64,000 nucleotides of DNA from Streptomyces formicae (GCF_022647665.1 NZ_CP071872.1:4588001-4652000); one strand, 5' to 3'. Shown: positions 54,161 to 63,199, counted from the stretch's first letter. Numbers and translations are program-made. The notes: generated by a model not told the origin, from the sequence alone.

Positions 54161-55201
54161 ATGAACGGCAGCACTGGCAGCGAGACCGGAGGCGCCGACG
54201 GCCCGAGGGTCGTGGTGGTCGGCGCGACCGGCAACGCCGGCACGAGCGTCGTACGGGCCCTCGCCGGGCATCCGGACGTGGCGGCCGTCCTCGGCATCGC
54301 CCGCAGGATCCCCGTGTGGCAGCCGGAGAAGACGACATGGCTGGCCGCCGACATCGCCCCCGGCGGCCCTTCGCTCGTTCCGCACTTCGCCGGCGCGGAC
54401 GCCGTCGTACATCTGGCCTGGCAGTTCCAGCCCACGCACGACCCGGCGACGACCTGGCGCACGAATGTGCTGGGCAGCATCCGCGTCTTCGAGGCGGCCG
54501 CCGAGGCCGAGGTCCCGGTGCTGGTCCACGCTTCGTCGGTGGGCGCGTACTCGCCGGGCCCGAAGGACCGGCCGGTGGACGAGTCCTGGCCCACGCACGG
54601 CTGGCCGCAGGCGGCGTACTGCCGGGAGAAGGCCTATCTGGAGCGGTGTCTGGACGCGTACGAGCTGAAGCACCCCCACATGCGGGTGGTCCGGATGCGC
54701 CCCGGGTTCCTCTTCAAACGGGAGTCCGCATCCCAGCAGCGCCGGATCTTCGGAGGCCGCCTGCTGCCGCCGCAGCTCGTGCGGCCGTCGCTCGTTCCCG
54801 CCTTTCCCGACCTGCCCGGCCTCACCTTCCAGGCCCTGCACACCGACGACGCCGCAGCCGCCTACGTGGAGGCGGTGTTCCGCCCGGTCCGCGGCGCGTT
54901 CAACCTCGCCGCGGAGCCGACGCTCAACGCCGCCGAACTCGCCCACATCCTCGATGCCAGGCCGCTGCGGGTTCCGCTGGTGCCCGTGCGCGCCGCACTC
55001 TCCGCCGCCTGGCACCTGCGGGTGGCCGGCGCGTCGCCCGACCTCCTCGACGCCGTGCTTCGGCTCCCGCTGCTGGACAGCTCCCGGGCCCGCAACGAGC
55101 TCGACTGGCGCCCCCGGCACACGGCGGTGGAGGCGGTCGAGGAGTTCCTGAACGGGATCCGCCACCAGGCGGGCATGGACACGGCGCCGCTCGCCGCCTG
55201 A
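54161..55201 (+). CDS. NAD-dependent epimerase/dehydratase (extended SDR)
   Basis: A 346-aa extended short-chain dehydrogenase. The NAD motif is V-V-V-V-G-A-T-G-N-A-G. The Ser-Tyr-Lys set is seen in H-A-S-S-V-G-A-Y and A-A-Y-C-R-E-K. The C-terminal half has F-Q-A-L-H-T-D-D-A-A, a usual substrate-domain anchor. AAAGGCGG precedes ATG 54161. It is divergent from the UdgX gene; sugar-nucleotide, terpenoid or other keto substrates are possible. Confidence 0.9.
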   Translation: MNGSTGSETGGADGPRVVVVGATGNAGTSVVRALAGHPDVAAVLGIARRIPVWQPEKTTWLAADIAPGGPSLVPHFAGADAVVHLAWQFQPTHDPATTWRTNVLGSIRVFEAAAEAEVPVLVHASSVGAYSPGPKDRPVDESWPTHGWPQAAYCREKAYLERCLDAYELKHPHMRVVRMRPGFLFKRESASQQRRIFGGRLLPPQLVRPSLVPAFPDLPGLTFQALHTDDAAAAYVEAVFRPVRGAFNLAAEPTLNAAELAHILDARPLRVPLVPVRAALSAAWHLRVAGASPDLLDAVLRLPLLDSSRARNELDWRPRHTAVEAVEEFLNGIRHQAGMDTAPLAA

Positions 55202-55387
55202 GGCGCGCCCGGAGCGCCCCCAGCTGCGCGACCGGGTGTCCGCGGCACGTATCCGTGGCTGAACGGGTGACGATCCGCGCCATCCGCACAGCTCATCAGG
55301 TCGGTGGGGCTCACGCCTGGAAAGCTGGCGGCGCTGCCGCCGAGGAGCGGCGGCAGGACGAGGCCGACGGAGAGAAGGGCCCTGGCA

Positions 55388-55818
55388 ATGAGGGGAACCG
55401 CCCTCCGTGGTGTGACTCTCCTGCTGGTGGCCGGAGCCGTGAGCGGCTGTGGCGGCACGGCTGCCCGGAGCGCACAGGCGGCCGCACTGGCCGAGGGCTT
55501 CGAGCGGGCGCTCCACGGCAGGAACACCGCTCGCGCCTGCGCCCTGCTGGCGCCCGGGACGCGCAGTGAGTTGGTGGAGTCCCCGCGCACGGAGTGCGGT
55601 CGGGCCCTCGTCGAGCAGCGGTTGCCCGACGGAGGGCCGGTCGATCGCGTCGAGGTGTACGGACGGCAGGCACTGGTCGCCCTTCACCGCGACACGCTCT
55701 TCCTGTCGCGGTTCGACGACGGCTGGAGGGTCGTCGCGGCCGGCTGTACGGCCGAACCGGGCAAGCCGTGGTCGCCGGCCTGGCCTACTTCATCGCGGTC
55801 GGGCTCTTGCACCGATGA
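55388..55818 (+). pseudogene. Lipoprotein fused by a lesion to a membrane-peptide tail
   Basis: ATG 55388 (GAAGGG 8 nt upstream) starts a lipoprotein with the lipobox V-S-G-C-G and a soluble domain to V-V-A-A-G-C-T-A-E-P. In that frame the sequence turns into non-protein-like Ser/Arg text and runs into the next gene. In another frame A-V-V-A-G-L-A-Y-F-I-A-V-G-L-L-H-R ends at TGA 55816-55818, the end of a single-helix membrane protein. A deletion joining a lipoprotein gene to the 3' end of a small membrane-protein gene is the simplest reading. Confidence 0.55.
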
Positions 55819-55839
55819 GGACGAGGAGGGCGGCACGGC

Positions 55840-56151
55840 ATGCGCCGATTCCTGCACGACAACAGCCTCACCCTGGCCTTCGGCCTCGCCTTCCTCGTGG
55901 TGCTGGCATGCCAGGCCGTGGCAGGTCACGCCGAGTTCAACCAGCAGCTCGCGGTCGACGGCCTGGCGCAGATCGGTCTGGGCGAGTACGTCATGTCGTC
56001 GGACTTCGCGGTGGACGTGACGGAGAACTGGCAGTCGGAGCTGCTCGCCGTCGCCTCGATGGCCGTCCTGTCCGTGTACCTCAGGCAGCGGGGCTCACCG
56101 GAATCGAAGCCGGTCGGCGCGGCGCATACGTCGACGGGCGTCGAGGGTTGA
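55840..56151 (+). CDS. DUF6766 membrane protein
   Basis: A 103-aa protein starting M-R-R-F-L-H-D-N-S-L-T-L-A-F-G with a first helix L-V-V-L-A-C-Q-A-V-A-G, a central Y-V-M-S-S-D-F-A-V-D-V-T-E-N-W-Q-S-E-L and a second hydrophobic stretch, ending Q-R-G-S-P-E-S-K-P. This matches the small DUF6766 family of actinobacteria, usually with three or four helices; function is unknown. GAGGAGGG precedes ATG 55840. Confidence 0.85.
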   Translation: MRRFLHDNSLTLAFGLAFLVVLACQAVAGHAEFNQQLAVDGLAQIGLGEYVMSSDFAVDVTENWQSELLAVASMAVLSVYLRQRGSPESKPVGAAHTSTGVEG

Positions 56152-56258
56152 GCCGACGGGTTCGCGAGCGCGGCGTGAACGGATGGCGGCGTGAACGGAT
56201 GGCGGCGTGAAGGGACGACGGAGGGTCGAGCAGGCGTACGGCCGGTCCCAGGCCGCCC

Positions 56259-56717
56259 TCAGGAGTCGGTCAGCAAGCGGCGCGCCAGCGCACCCCAGTC
56301 GATACGGTCGGCTTCCGAGCCGCGCGGGACATGAAGGTACGTCCGGCGCAGCCACGCTCGAAGCCCGCTGAGGTCGATCTCGAACAGCGCACTGGCCCGG
56401 GGAGGGCCGATGCGGAGAAAAACGCTGTTGTCGCCGCGGTCTGCCAGGAGTGGCCAGACGCGCACCTCCCCGGCCCCCGCGGTGTCCTTGGTCCCCGAGT
56501 CGAGAAGGTCGCGGCCCAGATCCCAGGTGACCGACGAGTCGTGCATCGGCCGGAACTCGGCCCGCACGACGAACGGATCGTCCACGTCGTAGCAGAAGGT
56601 CGCGTCGACGGGCGTGCTCACCCCCGAACTCCTCAGGTGACGTACCGAAGTCTCCCAGTACAGCTTCCCTTCCGCGGACTCGCCGGAAGCATCACGGTGC
56701 TCCCTCTCCTCTGACAT
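56259..56717 (-). CDS. SsgA-like protein (sporulation/cell division regulator family)
   Basis: A 152-aa SsgA-like protein. It shows T-P-V-D-A-T-F-C-Y-D-V-D-D-P-F-V-V, typical of the family core, then W-D-L-G-R-D-L-L and V-R-V-W-P-L. The open frame extends far upstream, but ATG at 56717 with GAGGAG 9 nt before it starts the domain. Members of this Streptomyces-related family guide septum placement and spore wall synthesis. The C-terminal extension L-R-R-T-Y-L-H-V-P is found in several members. Confidence 0.9.
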   Translation of the reverse strand: MSEEREHRDASGESAEGKLYWETSVRHLRSSGVSTPVDATFCYDVDDPFVVRAEFRPMHDSSVTWDLGRDLLDSGTKDTAGAGEVRVWPLLADRGDNSVFLRIGPPRASALFEIDLSGLRAWLRRTYLHVPRGSEADRIDWGALARRLLTDS

Positions 56718-56969
56718 GCAGAACAGCTCCTCTGATGATGGACGGCCTTGCACCAGCCGTAGTCGGATGACCGCACTGCGGCCCCTCACACCGTCAGGAA
56801 CAGGTCCTTGTTCGCCGTGCGCCCGCCCAGAGACGTCACAATCCGAACGGGACCGCGCCGCCGCCGGTTTGGCCGCGCCGCGGACGGGCAGTCGCCGCAG
56901 TGCCGAAGCGGTACGAATGCCGCCGACACCCGGCAGCACCGCCGGCGCACAAGAGTCGAAGGAGCTGTC

Positions 56970-57293
56970 ATGCCTCGTGGATCGAGCTCCAAGCGGGAGC
57001 GTCAGTACGAACACATCAAGGAGGGCGCGGAGAAGCGCGGAGAGAGCACGAAACGCGCCAAGGAGATCGCGGCCCGCACGGTGAACAAGGAACGGGCCCG
57101 CTCGGGCGAGTCCCGCACCGCGAGCAAGAGCTCCACCCAGGACAAGTCGTCCTCGCAGCGCGGCGGAGAACGCTCCGGCAAGGGCTCCGGAGGCCCGACC
57201 TACGACCAGCTCTACGCCGAGGCCCAGCGCCGCAACATCCACGGGCGCTCCTCCATGGACAAGTCCGAGCTGAAGCGGTCCCTCGGCCGCTGA
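56970..57293 (+). CDS. Small basic protein, 'plasmid stabilization'-type
   Basis: A 107-aa highly charged protein. The first 70 residues are Lys/Arg/Glu/Ser-rich and probably disordered (R-E-R-Q-Y-E-H-I-K-E-G-A-E-K-R-G). The end, Y-D-Q-L-Y-A-E-A-Q-R-R-N-I-H-G-R-S-S-M, resembles a Rho-N/SAP-like helix motif. Relatives in actinobacterial genomes are often labelled plasmid stabilization protein without evidence. AAGGAG lies 5 nt before ATG 56970. Confidence 0.8.
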   Translation: MPRGSSSKRERQYEHIKEGAEKRGESTKRAKEIAARTVNKERARSGESRTASKSSTQDKSSSQRGGERSGKGSGGPTYDQLYAEAQRRNIHGRSSMDKSELKRSLGR

Positions 57294-57295
57294 GC

Positions 57296-57665
57296 GTGCG
57301 GGGAGGACGTGCCACGGCAGCGAACGACCACGACGGGCGCGACCCGGTCACGGCCCACCCCCGGCCGGACTTCCCCGACCAGAGCCAGCCGCACCCCGAC
57401 TGGACCGGGCCCATGGACCCGCCGCCGGACCACGGTGAGACGTCGTACGAGGGCCATGGACTGCTCGAAGGGCGTGCGTCGCTCATCACCAGCGGTAACT
57501 CCGGCATCGGCAGGGCGGTCGCCCTCGCCTGTGCGCGCGAGGGGGCCGACGTCCTCTTCACCCACCTGCCGGAGGAGGCGGGAGCGGTGCAGGGCTCTCG
57601 TCGGGCGCGCGGTCGACGAGTTCGGGCGGATCGACAACGCCACCGGGGGCACACCGCTGCCCTGA
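57296..57665 (+). pseudogene. SDR oxidoreductase with internal deletion
   Basis: From GTG 57296 the frame reads H-P-R-P-D-F-P-D-Q, then G-P-M-D-P-P-P-D-H-G-E-x-S-Y and the NAD motif L-I-T-S-G-N-S-G-I-G-R-A, as in the YhdF/YghA-type SDR subgroup, up to E-E-A-G. Then, in another frame, A-L-V-G-R-A-V-D-E-F-G-R-I-D is followed by a stop at 57665. The catalytic Ser-Tyr-Lys part and about 160 residues are missing, so the gene has an internal and a C-terminal deletion. Confidence 0.8.
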
Positions 57666-57671
57666 CGCCGG

Positions 57672-58541
57672 TCAGCCGAGGGCGATGAGGGCGACCGCGA
57701 CGGCGGTGCAGGCCAGGCCGGCCGTCTGCACACAGGTGGGCCGTTCGTGCAGGCAGACGATGGCGAGCACGACGGTGATCGCCGGGTACATCGCGGCGAG
57801 GACGGTGGCGAGCGCCACGAGCTGATCGAGGGTGGCGGCCAGGAACAGCACGAGCGCCACGGAGCCGATCGACCCCAGGAACAGGGCCGGAGCGACCAGG
57901 TGCCGGGGGATCCGCAGGGTCGCCCCGGCCGCACGGGCCATCGGGACGATCGTGAGGGTCGCCGCGACGCGGGCGGCCAGGATCGGCCAGGGGCCCGCCG
58001 CGGGGTCGATTCGGGAGATCGCCAGGAACTGCACCGCGAAGCCGACCCCGGCGAGCAGACCGTACCGTGCGCCGCCGTGGGCCGTGCCGGAGACCGAGGG
58101 CCGGCCGCCGTGCGAGACCATCCACAGGGCCGGCAGCGCCACGGCGATGCCCAGCCAGGCCGGCGCGCCCGGCCGGTCCCCGAACACGGCCACGCTCACC
58201 AGCACCGGCAGGGCGACCGCGGCGAGGTCGCTGAGGGGTGCGACCACGCTCATCTGCCCCTCGGCGAAGCCCCGGTAGAGGTGGGCGACGCCCATTCCGG
58301 TGCCCACGCCCGACAGTGCGCCCCAGGCCATGGCGCCGGCAGTGACGTGCGAGGCCGTGAGGATCGGCACGTCGAGGTCCGGGACGGTGACCGCGAGCGC
58401 CACGGACAGCATGAGAATCAGGCCGCCGAGCTGGCCGGAGACCGCGACACCGTAGCTGTCGGCCCGCCGGGCGAGCAGCCCGCTGAAGAAGTGCACCAGC
58501 CCGAAGAGGACCGCCGCGCTCAGCGCCAGCACCTCGGGCAT
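57672..58541 (-). CDS. EamA/DMT-family transporter
   Basis: A 289-aa inner-membrane protein with ten predicted helices in two EamA repeats. The first repeat starts M-P-E-V-L-A-L-S-A-A-V-L-F-G and the second includes G-L-L-A-G-V-G-F-A-V-Q-F. The late A-T-V-L-A-A-M-Y-P segment and E-R-P near the end are typical. ATG at 58541 follows GGAAGGAG; an upstream frame to 58616 is non-conserved. Metabolite or drug efflux is likely, substrate unknown. It is convergent with the SDR remnant, 6 bp apart. Confidence 0.9.
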   Translation of the reverse strand: MPEVLALSAAVLFGLVHFFSGLLARRADSYGVAVSGQLGGLILMLSVALAVTVPDLDVPILTASHVTAGAMAWGALSGVGTGMGVAHLYRGFAEGQMSVVAPLSDLAAVALPVLVSVAVFGDRPGAPAWLGIAVALPALWMVSHGGRPSVSGTAHGGARYGLLAGVGFAVQFLAISRIDPAAGPWPILAARVAATLTIVPMARAAGATLRIPRHLVAPALFLGSIGSVALVLFLAATLDQLVALATVLAAMYPAITVVLAIVCLHERPTCVQTAGLACTAVAVALIALG

Positions 58542-58659
58542 CGGTCTCCTTCCGCGTCTTTCTCTTTTTTCCCCGGGCTCCTGCCCCCCGGCGAGGGTCC
58601 GATGCGCAGGTACCACTCAGTGTCGTTACATATCAGGACAGGCCGGGCATCTGCCACGT

Positions 58660-58890
58660 ATGACCACGAACAATCCTGAACCCGATCCTCGTGCGAGCCC
58701 TGGACCGGCGCCTGAGCGTCTGGTGCCGCCGGGCGAGACTCCGCCCGCCGAGGCGAGCGCCGCCTCGGGGGCCGGCCCGTACCAGGCCCCCACCCGCGGC
58801 TGGTCTAAGGCGCCGATGGCCGCCATCATCGTCCTCGCCCTGCTGATCGCCGCGTTCTTCCTGGCGTACGCCCTCGTCCTGATCGTCTGA
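58660..58890 (+). CDS. DUF6480 small membrane protein
   Basis: A 76-aa protein with a Pro-rich N-terminus containing V-P-P-G-E-T-P-P-A-E, a G-W-S-K-A-P linker and one C-terminal helix (A-A-I-I-V-L-A-L-L-I-A-A-F-F-L-A-Y). This is the layout of the DUF6480 family found across Streptomyces; function is unknown. No strong ribosome site is visible. Confidence 0.82.
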   Translation: MTTNNPEPDPRASPGPAPERLVPPGETPPAEASAASGAGPYQAPTRGWSKAPMAAIIVLALLIAAFFLAYALVLIV

Positions 58891-58917
58891 ACCATGGTCC
58901 TGAGCGTCCGAGGCTGA

Positions 58918-59826
58918 TCAGTCCTTCGTTCCTCCCGCGGTCAGCCCGGCCACCAGGAAGCGCTGTGCCACCAGGAACACCACGAGCACCGGCGCGACCG
59001 ACAGCAGTGTGGCGAGGACGAGCTCGGGAGGGGACACAGCGGCGTCGGCGGCGACCACCGGGTTGAACGCCGGTGTCGAGGCCAGCATCTGGGTCAGCCC
59101 GACCTGCATCGGGTACTGATCGCTGCCCGGCAGCATCACGTACGGGAGGAAGAAGTTGTTCCAGTTCTGTACGAAGCTGAAGAAGCCGACCAGGGCCACC
59201 ACGGGCGCGGCGAGCGGGAGCGCGATCGAGAAGAACGCACGGAACTCCCCGCAGCCGTCGATCCGTGCGGCGGCGAGCAGGTCTGCGGGGACGGCGGTGG
59301 AGAAGTAGATGTACGCCAGGTACACGCCGAGGGGGAAGAACGAGTAGGGCAGCACCACGGAGAGCGGTGTGTTGACCAGATGGGCCTGGTTGATCTCGAG
59401 GAACGTGGGCAGCACGAGCGCCGTCTGGGGCATGAGCATGACGACCAGTGTGGTGATCAGCAGAGCGCGGCGGCCCGTGAAGCGCATCTTCGCCAGTGCG
59501 TACCCCGCGGGGACGCTGACCACCAGGGTGAGCGCGAGGGCGAGCACGGCGTAGACCACCGAGTTGGCCAGCCAGGTCTTGACCGCCCCGTCCTGGAAGG
59601 CCATCAGGGCATCCCAGTTCCTGGCCAGTTGGCCCCAGGAGCCGAACGCCAGCGGGTGGGCGTCCTTCAGCTGGGCCGGGGTCTTGGTCGCCGAGAGCAG
59701 GAGCCAGACGATCGGCAGCAGGAAGAAGATCACGAACACGCCGAGGCAGACAAAGGTCAGGCCGCGTGCGGTCAGACGCCGGGCCGACGCGGGCCGGGCA
59801 CGGCTGGGTACGACGAGAGAGCTCAT
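58918..59826 (-). CDS. Sugar ABC transporter permease (MalG type), third system
   Basis: A 302-aa CUT1 permease with six helices. The EAA loop reads V-P-A-D-L-L-A-A-A-R-I-D-G-C-G, and V-Q-N-W-N-N-F-F-L-P follows. It starts 7 bp after the stop of the partner permease and ends the operon headed by the binding-protein gene at 62151. No ATPase gene is present. Confidence 0.92.
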   Translation of the reverse strand: MSSLVVPSRARPASARRLTARGLTFVCLGVFVIFFLLPIVWLLLSATKTPAQLKDAHPLAFGSWGQLARNWDALMAFQDGAVKTWLANSVVYAVLALALTLVVSVPAGYALAKMRFTGRRALLITTLVVMLMPQTALVLPTFLEINQAHLVNTPLSVVLPYSFFPLGVYLAYIYFSTAVPADLLAAARIDGCGEFRAFFSIALPLAAPVVALVGFFSFVQNWNNFFLPYVMLPGSDQYPMQVGLTQMLASTPAFNPVVAADAAVSPPELVLATLLSVAPVLVVFLVAQRFLVAGLTAGGTKD

Positions 59827-59833
59827 GTGATTC

Positions 59834-60769
59834 TCAATCCGTCTCGAACAGTCGGCCGCGCCAGACGAACAACCCGGCGCACAGCAGCGTGATGATCAGC
59901 AGGTCGATCGAGATCGCGGCCGAACCGTTGAAGTCGTTCTGGCTGAAGGCGTACTGGTAGGCGAGCTGGTTGACCGAGTAGTCGTTGGGCACGATGCCGA
60001 AGCTCGCCTGGGAGATCAGCTCGGGTTCCACGAACAACTGCGTGCCGGCCGCCAGTGAGAGGATCGCCATGTACGCCACCCATTTGCGGATCATGGGCAG
60101 TTGGATGCTCCAGGCTCGGCGGACCGGACCGGCGCCATCGACACGGGCCGCCTCCATGAGCTCGGCCGGGATCGTGTTCAGCGCCCCGTAGAGCACCAGG
60201 ATCCAGCCACCGGCTCCGGTCCAGAACGCGATGACGGCGAACAGGACGGGCAGGTGATCCGGCGCGATGACGTCGGTGAAATGCTCGTTCCCGGTCCAGC
60301 GGAGCAGCAGGGACACCGGACTGACGGTCGGGTCCAGCATGAACAGCCAGAGCAGCACGCTCGACGCCCCCGCCAGCGCTCCCGGTACGTAGTAGGCGAA
60401 CCGGATGAACGTCCGGGTCGCCTTGAAGGTGACCCGGTGCACGAGAAGTGCGAGGACCACGACGAGCACGGTCAGCGACACCAGCCAGAAGACCAGGTAC
60501 AGCGCGACATGCCCGCACGCCGCGAGGAACCGGTAGTCGCTCACCGTTCTGGTGAAGTTGCTCAGTCCCGCGAACCGGCCCGCGGGGTCGGTGAAGGCCA
60601 GGAAGGCGGAGTAGGCCACCGGTATCACCCCGAACAGGGCCAGCAGCACCACATAGCCGGAGACGAACAGATGCCCAGGCCGGAGCCCCCGGGAGCGGGC
60701 CGCCGGCCGGCTCCCGGAGGACTCGGCCGAGGCCGGCACCGCGGTCTCCCGCACGACCACCGAGGTCAT
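59834..60769 (-). CDS. Sugar ABC transporter permease (MalF type), third system
   Basis: A 311-aa CUT1 permease. A short polar N-terminus precedes the first helix (H-L-F-V-S-G-Y-V-V-L-L-A-L). The EAA loop reads I-P-A-E-L-M-E-A-A-R-V-D-G-A-G. Its ATG overlaps the stop of the binding-protein gene (60766-60769), so translation is coupled. Confidence 0.92.
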   Translation of the reverse strand: MTSVVVRETAVPASAESSGSRPAARSRGLRPGHLFVSGYVVLLALFGVIPVAYSAFLAFTDPAGRFAGLSNFTRTVSDYRFLAACGHVALYLVFWLVSLTVLVVVLALLVHRVTFKATRTFIRFAYYVPGALAGASSVLLWLFMLDPTVSPVSLLLRWTGNEHFTDVIAPDHLPVLFAVIAFWTGAGGWILVLYGALNTIPAELMEAARVDGAGPVRRAWSIQLPMIRKWVAYMAILSLAAGTQLFVEPELISQASFGIVPNDYSVNQLAYQYAFSQNDFNGSAAISIDLLIITLLCAGLFVWRGRLFETD

Positions 60770-62151
60770 TTGGTCCTCACCTTGTAGCCGAGCACCTGGG
60801 CTTCCTGCTCGATCGTCTTCTGCCAGGCCGGCAGCAGCGACTCGACGCTCTCCCCTCGTGTCATCCCGGCCTGGACCGACTTGGCCCACAGCGCCTCCTG
60901 GCTGAACTCGACCGAACCCCAGCCCGGCCAGACCATGCCCGCCGCCGCGATCAGCGGCGGGGCGATGTCCTGTGCGTAGTAGCCGCCGGCCTGCTGCGCC
61001 GTGAGCCAGCGGCCGGCGGCCGCGGAGTGGGCCGGATAGGTCGGTGCCGGCTCGCCGTCGAACGATTCGTGCGTGGTGACCCAGGTGGCGAACTGCACTG
61101 CCGCGGCAAGGTTCTTGCTGTGCGAGGAGATCCACCACGCGCCGCCGCCGACGTTTCCGGTGACCGGCGGGTCCTGGTCCGCCCAGTGCAGCGGAGCACC
61201 GACCGCGATCTGACCCTTGGGCGTCTTGAGCGCACCCTGGAACAGCGAACCGCCGAACCAGCTCGGCCCCGGCAGCATCAGCACCTTGTCGCCCTGCTCC
61301 TTCGCGAACTCCGGCCCGAACATCGGCAGGGTCGACATCGTCTTGTTCGCGATCAGGCGATCGAGCAGCTTCGCGGCGCGCACGCACTTGGGGTCCGAGG
61401 TGTTCACCGCGATCGCCTTGGCGCCGGTGACGTGGTTCGCCGGACACTGCGAGCCCCACATGTAGATCTCCGGAGCCCAGGCGTCGCCGGCCGTCCCCAC
61501 GACGTAGCCCGGGTGCTCGGTGGCCACTCTGTCGGCCAACTGCTCGTACTGCTCCCAGGTGGTGGGGACCTCGTAGCCCCACTTGTCCATGAGCGACTTG
61601 TTGTACCAGAGCACGTTCTGCGCCAGGTCGTTGCGCAGGCAGTAGGTCATGCCCTCGACCGTGCACGGCGCGAGCGCCCCCGTGGCGAAGCCGTCGAGCG
61701 TGGACGACGGCACCAGGCCCTTGTTGAGCGGCGCCAGAGCACCTGTGCCGGACAGGGAGCCCCACGAGGCGGCGTTGTTGTCCGTGGTGAACGCGACGTC
61801 CGGCCAGCCGGAGCCCGCGCGGTCGTACAGATGCGACTTGGTCTTGAAGGTGTTCGAGCCGTTGGCGCCGCCGTCGTACGACACGATCTTGATCTTCGTG
61901 TCGGGGTGGGCCTTCTCGAAGGCCTTGGCGGCGGGGAGTCGCGACGAGTCGACCCACACGGTGATCGCGCTGCCCGCGTCCTGGGCCGCGGTCTTGAACC
62001 CGTACTTGCTGTTCTTGTCCGCCAGTGACGGACCGCCACTGCCGACCGACATCCCGCCGCTGCACGCCGCGAGGAGCACGGAAACGGCCGTGACGACCAC
62101 CCCCAGAGCCCCTCCGCGCCGCATCCGCACGCGCTCACGCCTGCCCCTCAT
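60766..62151 (-). CDS. Extracellular sugar-binding lipoprotein, third system
   Basis: A 461-aa family-1 binding protein. A basic start and hydrophobic G-V-V-V-T-A-V-S-V lead to the lipobox L-L-A-A-C-S. The mature part has I-T-V-W-V-D-S-S-R-L, a L-W-Y-N-K-S-L segment and an unusually Trp-rich C-terminal half. The frame is open to 62205, but ATG at 62151 has GAGG 7 nt upstream and gives a normal signal peptide. Four Cys residues besides the lipid-anchored one could form disulfides. The divergent GntR regulator and the operator at 62196-62219 probably control it; the ligand is unknown. Confidence 0.9.
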   Translation of the reverse strand: MRGRRERVRMRRGGALGVVVTAVSVLLAACSGGMSVGSGGPSLADKNSKYGFKTAAQDAGSAITVWVDSSRLPAAKAFEKAHPDTKIKIVSYDGGANGSNTFKTKSHLYDRAGSGWPDVAFTTDNNAASWGSLSGTGALAPLNKGLVPSSTLDGFATGALAPCTVEGMTYCLRNDLAQNVLWYNKSLMDKWGYEVPTTWEQYEQLADRVATEHPGYVVGTAGDAWAPEIYMWGSQCPANHVTGAKAIAVNTSDPKCVRAAKLLDRLIANKTMSTLPMFGPEFAKEQGDKVLMLPGPSWFGGSLFQGALKTPKGQIAVGAPLHWADQDPPVTGNVGGGAWWISSHSKNLAAAVQFATWVTTHESFDGEPAPTYPAHSAAAGRWLTAQQAGGYYAQDIAPPLIAAAGMVWPGWGSVEFSQEALWAKSVQAGMTRGESVESLLPAWQKTIEQEAQVLGYKVRTK

Positions 62152-62195
62152 GCACGCCTCATCTCTGTCAGGGGTCGCTTCATCGCGATGAAGGT

Positions 62196-62219
62196 GTGAT
62201 ATCATACAAGTGATATCAC
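62196..62219. promoter_or_regulatory. GntR/FadR-type operator
   Basis: A 9-bp inverted repeat, GTGATATCA (62196-62204) and TGATATCAC (62211-62219), is separated by TACAAG. Each arm also contains the 8-bp palindrome TGATATCA, so the site has symmetry at two scales. It lies between the divergent binding-protein and GntR genes. Confidence 0.85.
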
Positions 62220-62289
62220 TTCAATGGGTTACGCTTCGGTAGGCTGCCGCGAACGACGGCAGAAGCTCACCTTGCACTCAGGAGACCGG

Positions 62290-63051
62290 ATGGATTCGCT
62301 ACCGACTGCTGGGCCCACCGTCTCGGCTCTGCACGGCGCGGGCCGGCGGCTCGGCCCGGCAGTGGTCCGACAGCTCGTCGACGACATCGTGAGCCAGGCG
62401 TACTCCTCCGACACACCGATGCCGACCGAGGCCGAGCTGTGCACCCGCTTCGGCGTCAGCCGCACGGTCATCCGGGAGTCGCTGAAGCTCCTGCAGGACA
62501 AGGGGCTGGTCCGGATCGTGCAGGGCAAGGGCACCCGGATCACCCCTGCCGAGGAATGGGACCTGATCGACGACGTGGTCCTGTCGTCCCTGGTCCGCCA
62601 CGACTCCTCACTGGCGATCCTCGATCAGCTGATCCGGGTGCGCGCGGCGCTCGAGCGGGAGATGGCCGGCGCGGCAGCTCTCGCAGGTCTGGCGGGCGTG
62701 AGCCGGATCCGCGAAGCGTACGACGAGATGCTCCGGACGGTCGCGTCCCCCGCGGAGTTCGCGGCGGCCGACGTGCGCTTCCACGACGCCGTGATGCAGG
62801 CTTCCGGCAACCGGCTCGGACACGCGATCGTGACCAGCATCCACGACAAGGCCAGAGCGACCGGCCGCTATCACGGCTCGGCCACCCAGGCCGCCCTCGA
62901 CCGGACGCTGGACGAGCACCTCGCAATCCTCGAAGCGATCGAGAGCGGCGACACCGACGCCGCCCAACGGGCCACGTACGCCCACATCGTGGACGCCTGG
63001 CGGCGGCGCCGCCAGGCCCCGGAGGAGACCACGCAGTCGCCGGCGGGGTGA
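62290..63051 (+). CDS. FadR-subfamily GntR regulator
   Basis: A 253-aa GntR regulator. The winged helix reads M-P-T-E-A-E-L-C-T-R-F-G-V-S-R-T-V-I-R-E-S-L-K and G-L-V-R-I-V-Q-G-K-G-T. The C-terminal FCD effector domain has R-x-x-L-E-R-E-M-A, F-H-D-A-V and D-E-H-L-A-I-L-E-A-I, giving the expected Asp/His metal ligands. CAGGAG precedes ATG 62290. It is divergent from the sugar importer and should repress it until a sugar or sugar acid is bound. Confidence 0.93.
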   Translation: MDSLPTAGPTVSALHGAGRRLGPAVVRQLVDDIVSQAYSSDTPMPTEAELCTRFGVSRTVIRESLKLLQDKGLVRIVQGKGTRITPAEEWDLIDDVVLSSLVRHDSSLAILDQLIRVRAALEREMAGAAALAGLAGVSRIREAYDEMLRTVASPAEFAAADVRFHDAVMQASGNRLGHAIVTSIHDKARATGRYHGSATQAALDRTLDEHLAILEAIESGDTDAAQRATYAHIVDAWRRRRQAPEETTQSPAG

Positions 63052-63199
63052 CGAGCACGCTGAAACGCCGGTGCGCGGCCGGACCCGACGGGCCGAGAAC
63101 CGGCGGCAGTTGCCTCCAGGTGCCACCTGTGGTGGGCACGGAGACGATCGGCGCGAGGACTTCACGGCCGCCGTGTCACCGGCGGCTCACGAGGCTCGG

